A stretch of 64,000 bases of DNA, taken from NCBI GenBank assembly GCA_023525715.1, contig CM042009.1, forward strand, positions 129,448,145 to 129,512,144. The letters run 5' to 3'. The DNA comes from Cichorium intybus (lineage: Eukaryota; Streptophyta; Magnoliopsida; Asterales; Asteraceae). The notes beneath the pieces were generated by a model. The model did no database searches and had not been told where the DNA came from. It saw only the letters and a program-made list of their open reading frames with translations. Below, one piece after another: positions 61,425-64,000 of this stretch. The first letter of the stretch is position 1. Each line of letters opens with the position of its first letter. The position numbers were made by a program, and so were the translations under genes.

Positions 61425-64000
61425 TCAAACTTCTAGAAGGCTAGTTGAAGTCATACAAAACTTCAACTTCTCTGTAGTAACCACCTTGGTAAACATATCT
61501 GCTGGATTCTTCGTTCCAAGGATTTTCTTCAGATTCAAAGTTCCATCATTAATTAACTCTCGAATGAAATGGTACCTCATCTGAATGTGTTTCGTTCTAT
61601 TGTGAAACACCGGATTCTTTGCCAGGTGAACTGCACTCTGGTTGTCACAATGCAGTACACAATCCTCCTGTTGCATTCCAAGTTCTGATAGGAAGCTCTT
61701 CAACCATATAAGCTCTTTGGCTGCTTCTGCAATAGCCATGTACTCTGCTTATGTGGTTGAAAGAGCAACACTCTTCTGTAATCTGGACATCCAACTGATT
61801 GCAGTACCTCCGATTGTGAACACATAACCTGTTGTGCTCTTAAGTGAATCCGCACATCCACCCAAATCTGCATCGGCGAACCCTTCTAAGATCACCCCCT
61901 TTCTTCTGAAACATAGGGCAACCTCAGTTGTTCCTTTCAAGTAACGTAACAGCCACTTTACTCCCTCCCAATGCTATTTTCCTGGATTTGACATGAACCT
62001 GCTCACAACTCCCACTGCATGAGCAATATATGGTCTGGTGCATACCATTGCATACATCAAGCTACCAACTGCAGATGCATAAGGAACTTTAGCCATATGT
62101 TCGCTGTCTTCTTCTGTCTTTGGGGATTGCTTCTTTGAGAGTCTCAACTGACTTCCCAAAGGTGTACTTCTGGCCTTGGCATCTGCCATGCTGAACTTTT
62201 CTAAAACTTTCTTGATGTACTTGGTTTGCGAAAGTTTTAATGTACCGGTAACTCTGTTCCTGGCTATGCTCATGCCCAATATCTGCTTAGCAGCCCCTAG
62301 GTCCTTCATCTCGAACTCTCTGGACAGCTGCTTCTTAAGCTTCTTGATCTCTTGCATGTTGGATCCAGCAATCAACATGTCATCAACATATAATAATAGG
62401 ATAATGTATGAGGAGCTGAATTTATTTAAGTAACAACAGTGATCCATCTCACATCTGCGATACCCACTCCTTTGCATGAAGCTATCAAACTTCAAGTACC
62501 ACTGTCTTGGAGCTTGCTTCAATCCATACAGACTTTTCTTCAGTTTACACACCAGATTTTCCTTACCAACTATGGGAAAACCTTCTGGTTGTATCATGTA
62601 GATGTCTTCTTCCAGGTTACCATGGAGAAAAGCTGTTTTCACATCTAGCTGCTCTAGATGGAGATCTTCAGAGGCTACAATACCCAAGACCATTCTGATT
62701 GTAGTCATCTTCACAACTGGAGAGAATATCTCATTATAATCGACCCCTCTTTTCTGTTGGAACCCCTTGACCACTAATCGTGCCTTGTATCTTTTACTGC
62801 CATCAATCTCATCCTTTACCCGAAACACCCACTTGTTCTGCAGTGCTTTCTTCCCTGCTGGGAGCTTGACTAAGGACCAAGTCTGGTTCTTGTCAAGTGA
62901 GCTCAATTCGTCTTCCATAGCCTTCTTCCACTGTATGTAATCTTTCATCCTCAAGGCCTCTGGATAGGACTCAGGTTCACCATTCTCAGTCAACAACAAG
63001 TAATTAGCTGAAGGAGAATACCTAACGGAGGTCTTCGTACTCTAGTGGATCTACGAACAGTAGGAGTTGAGGTCTCTACATCATCTGCAACCCCGTCTTC
63101 AGAACTACTGTCATCTGTGCTCCCACTATCTCCATATACATCAGAGCTTCCACTGCTTCCTGAACTTTCACCTATCTCTGGAGTACTGATAGGTTTCACA
63201 ATGTCATCTTCAGAGATTTCTTCAAACTCGACTTGACTTTCTACTTTCTCTGGTGGCTTGTTCTTTCCTGAGCTCTCTGCAAGTTCATCTTTATATAGGA
63301 TATTCTCGTTGAATACCACATCCCGGCTTCTGATAACCTTTTTATTTTGGTTATCCCAGAAGCGGTACCCCATGTCATCCAACCCATAGCCTATAAAAGT
63401 ACATTTCCTTGCCTTTGCCTCTAGCTTGTCTCTCTCCGAGTCTTTAACTTTGACATAAGAGACACAACCGAAAACCTTCAAGTGTTTGAGAGAAATTTCA
63501 CGACCTTGCCATTCCTCTTCTGGAATCTTGAACCCTATGGGGACTGAGGGTCCTCTGTTGATTAAATATGCTGCTGTGTTGACCGCATCTGCCCAGAACA
63601 TCTTGGGTAAACCTGCATGCAGTCTCATGCTCTTAGCCCTTTCGTTCAATGTACGGTTCATCCTCTCAGCTACTCCATTTTGCTGAGGTGTCTCTGGAAC
63701 CGTCTTCTGCATTCTGATTCCCTGGTCAGCACAGTAATCAACAAATTATTTATTACTGTATTCGCCCCCATTGTCTGATCTGAAACACTTGATCTTCAAG
63801 TCTGTTTCATTTTCCACAGTAGCTTTCCATTTCTTGAAAATGCTAAAAACTTCAGACTTATGTTTCAAGAAATAAACCCAAACCTTCCTTGTGCAATCGT
63901 CGATGAACGTGGCATAGTATCAGGATCCTCCCATTGAAGAAATTGAAGTGGGACCATAAACATCTGAATGAACTAGCTCCAGCTTCCCGGACTTGGGCGG
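61425..64000 (-). pseudogene. copia-3 pol (integrase, RT, RNase H) with five disabling changes
   Basis: Minus-strand pol, different in lineage from copia-1 and -2. Integrase: VHSDVYGPTSISSMGG, then TGA at 63920-63922 where Arg is expected, YATFIDDCTRKVW, RSDNGGEYSNK, then TAA at 63746-63748 where Glu is expected, and PQQNGVAERMNRTL. A one-base shift near 63013-63025 separates RRSTRVRRPPL from YSPSANYLLLTENGEPESY. Reverse transcriptase has YKARLVVKGFQQKRGVDYNE, QLDVKTAFLHG and YVDDMLIAGSN. A TAG at 61974-61976 follows FMSNPGK, and RNase H (FADADLGGCADSLKSTTGY) is split by TAA at 61749-61751 before AEYMAIAEAAKELIW. It ends NPADMFTKVV. The element cannot make a full polyprotein. Confidence 0.93.

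Larger units (their letters stand above)
60828..64000 (-). mobile_element. copia-3: 3' part of a decayed Ty1/copia element, runs off the window
   Basis: On the minus strand the order is integrase, reverse transcriptase, RNase H, purine tract (AAGTGGGAGAT, about 61339-61349) and 3' LTR (60828-61338, 511 bp, TGTTAGGAATT...TCTTTACA on the plus strand). The 5' part lies beyond 64000. ATAAG at 60823-60827 is the candidate target duplication, to be matched at the far end. Confidence 0.92.

Overview
This 64 kb window comes from a flowering-plant nuclear genome, most likely a eudicot. The evidence is spliced GT-AG genes with plant-specific products (a triterpene synthase, an IQM calmodulin-binding protein, plastid homogentisate solanesyltransferase, ribosomal protein S5), AT-rich introns, and most of the rest being LTR retrotransposons and MITEs. 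The family cannot be fixed from the sequence alone. No organelle, bacterial or CRISPR sequence is present.

Layout. 1-2599 holds the last ten exons of an oxidosqualene cyclase (+). 3490-3643 is a small hAT MITE. 5230-15774 is a solo Ty3/gypsy-type LTR split by a complete but mutated Ty1/copia element (copia-1, 6562-15477). 15775-18900 is repeat debris, including a degenerate hAT-like MITE. 19961-22794 is an IQM gene (+) and 23210-25519 is the HST gene (-), arranged tail to tail. 25688-27948 is a Tourist-like MITE with a PIF/Harbinger transposon nested in it. 28268-30853 is a complete non-autonomous copia-type element (-). 31035-31990 is a broken copia fragment (-). 31992-46165 is a decayed gypsy chromovirus carrying an intact-looking, apparently very young copia element (copia-2, 36936-44564) with identical LTRs. 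46166-52961 is old repeat-derived DNA with a copia-type LTR at 50044-50915. 52962-54739 is a second solo gypsy LTR. 54890-55290 is a TA microsatellite inside a duplicated unit. 56213-56611 is a fold-back element. 56928-58092 is the RPS5 gene (+). 58917-59650 is a MITE-like element. 60828-64000 is the 3' part of a heavily mutated copia element (copia-3, -) that runs out of the window.

The host genes are housekeeping or specialised-metabolism genes and do not form an operon-like unit. HST and RPS5 are, to my knowledge, neighbours in Arabidopsis (AT3G11945 and AT3G11940). Here they are about 31 kb apart, and that gap is filled almost entirely by transposons, so the window probably shows ancestral gene adjacency blown apart by successive insertions. 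The most informative signals are the nesting order, several exact target-site duplications, a 140-bp direct repeat flanking copia-1, an N-terminal frameshift in the IQM gene, a GC-AG intron, a changed residue in the cyclase catalytic motif, and distinct short tandem arrays at the same place in three gypsy LTRs. I did not find a clearly new functional system.
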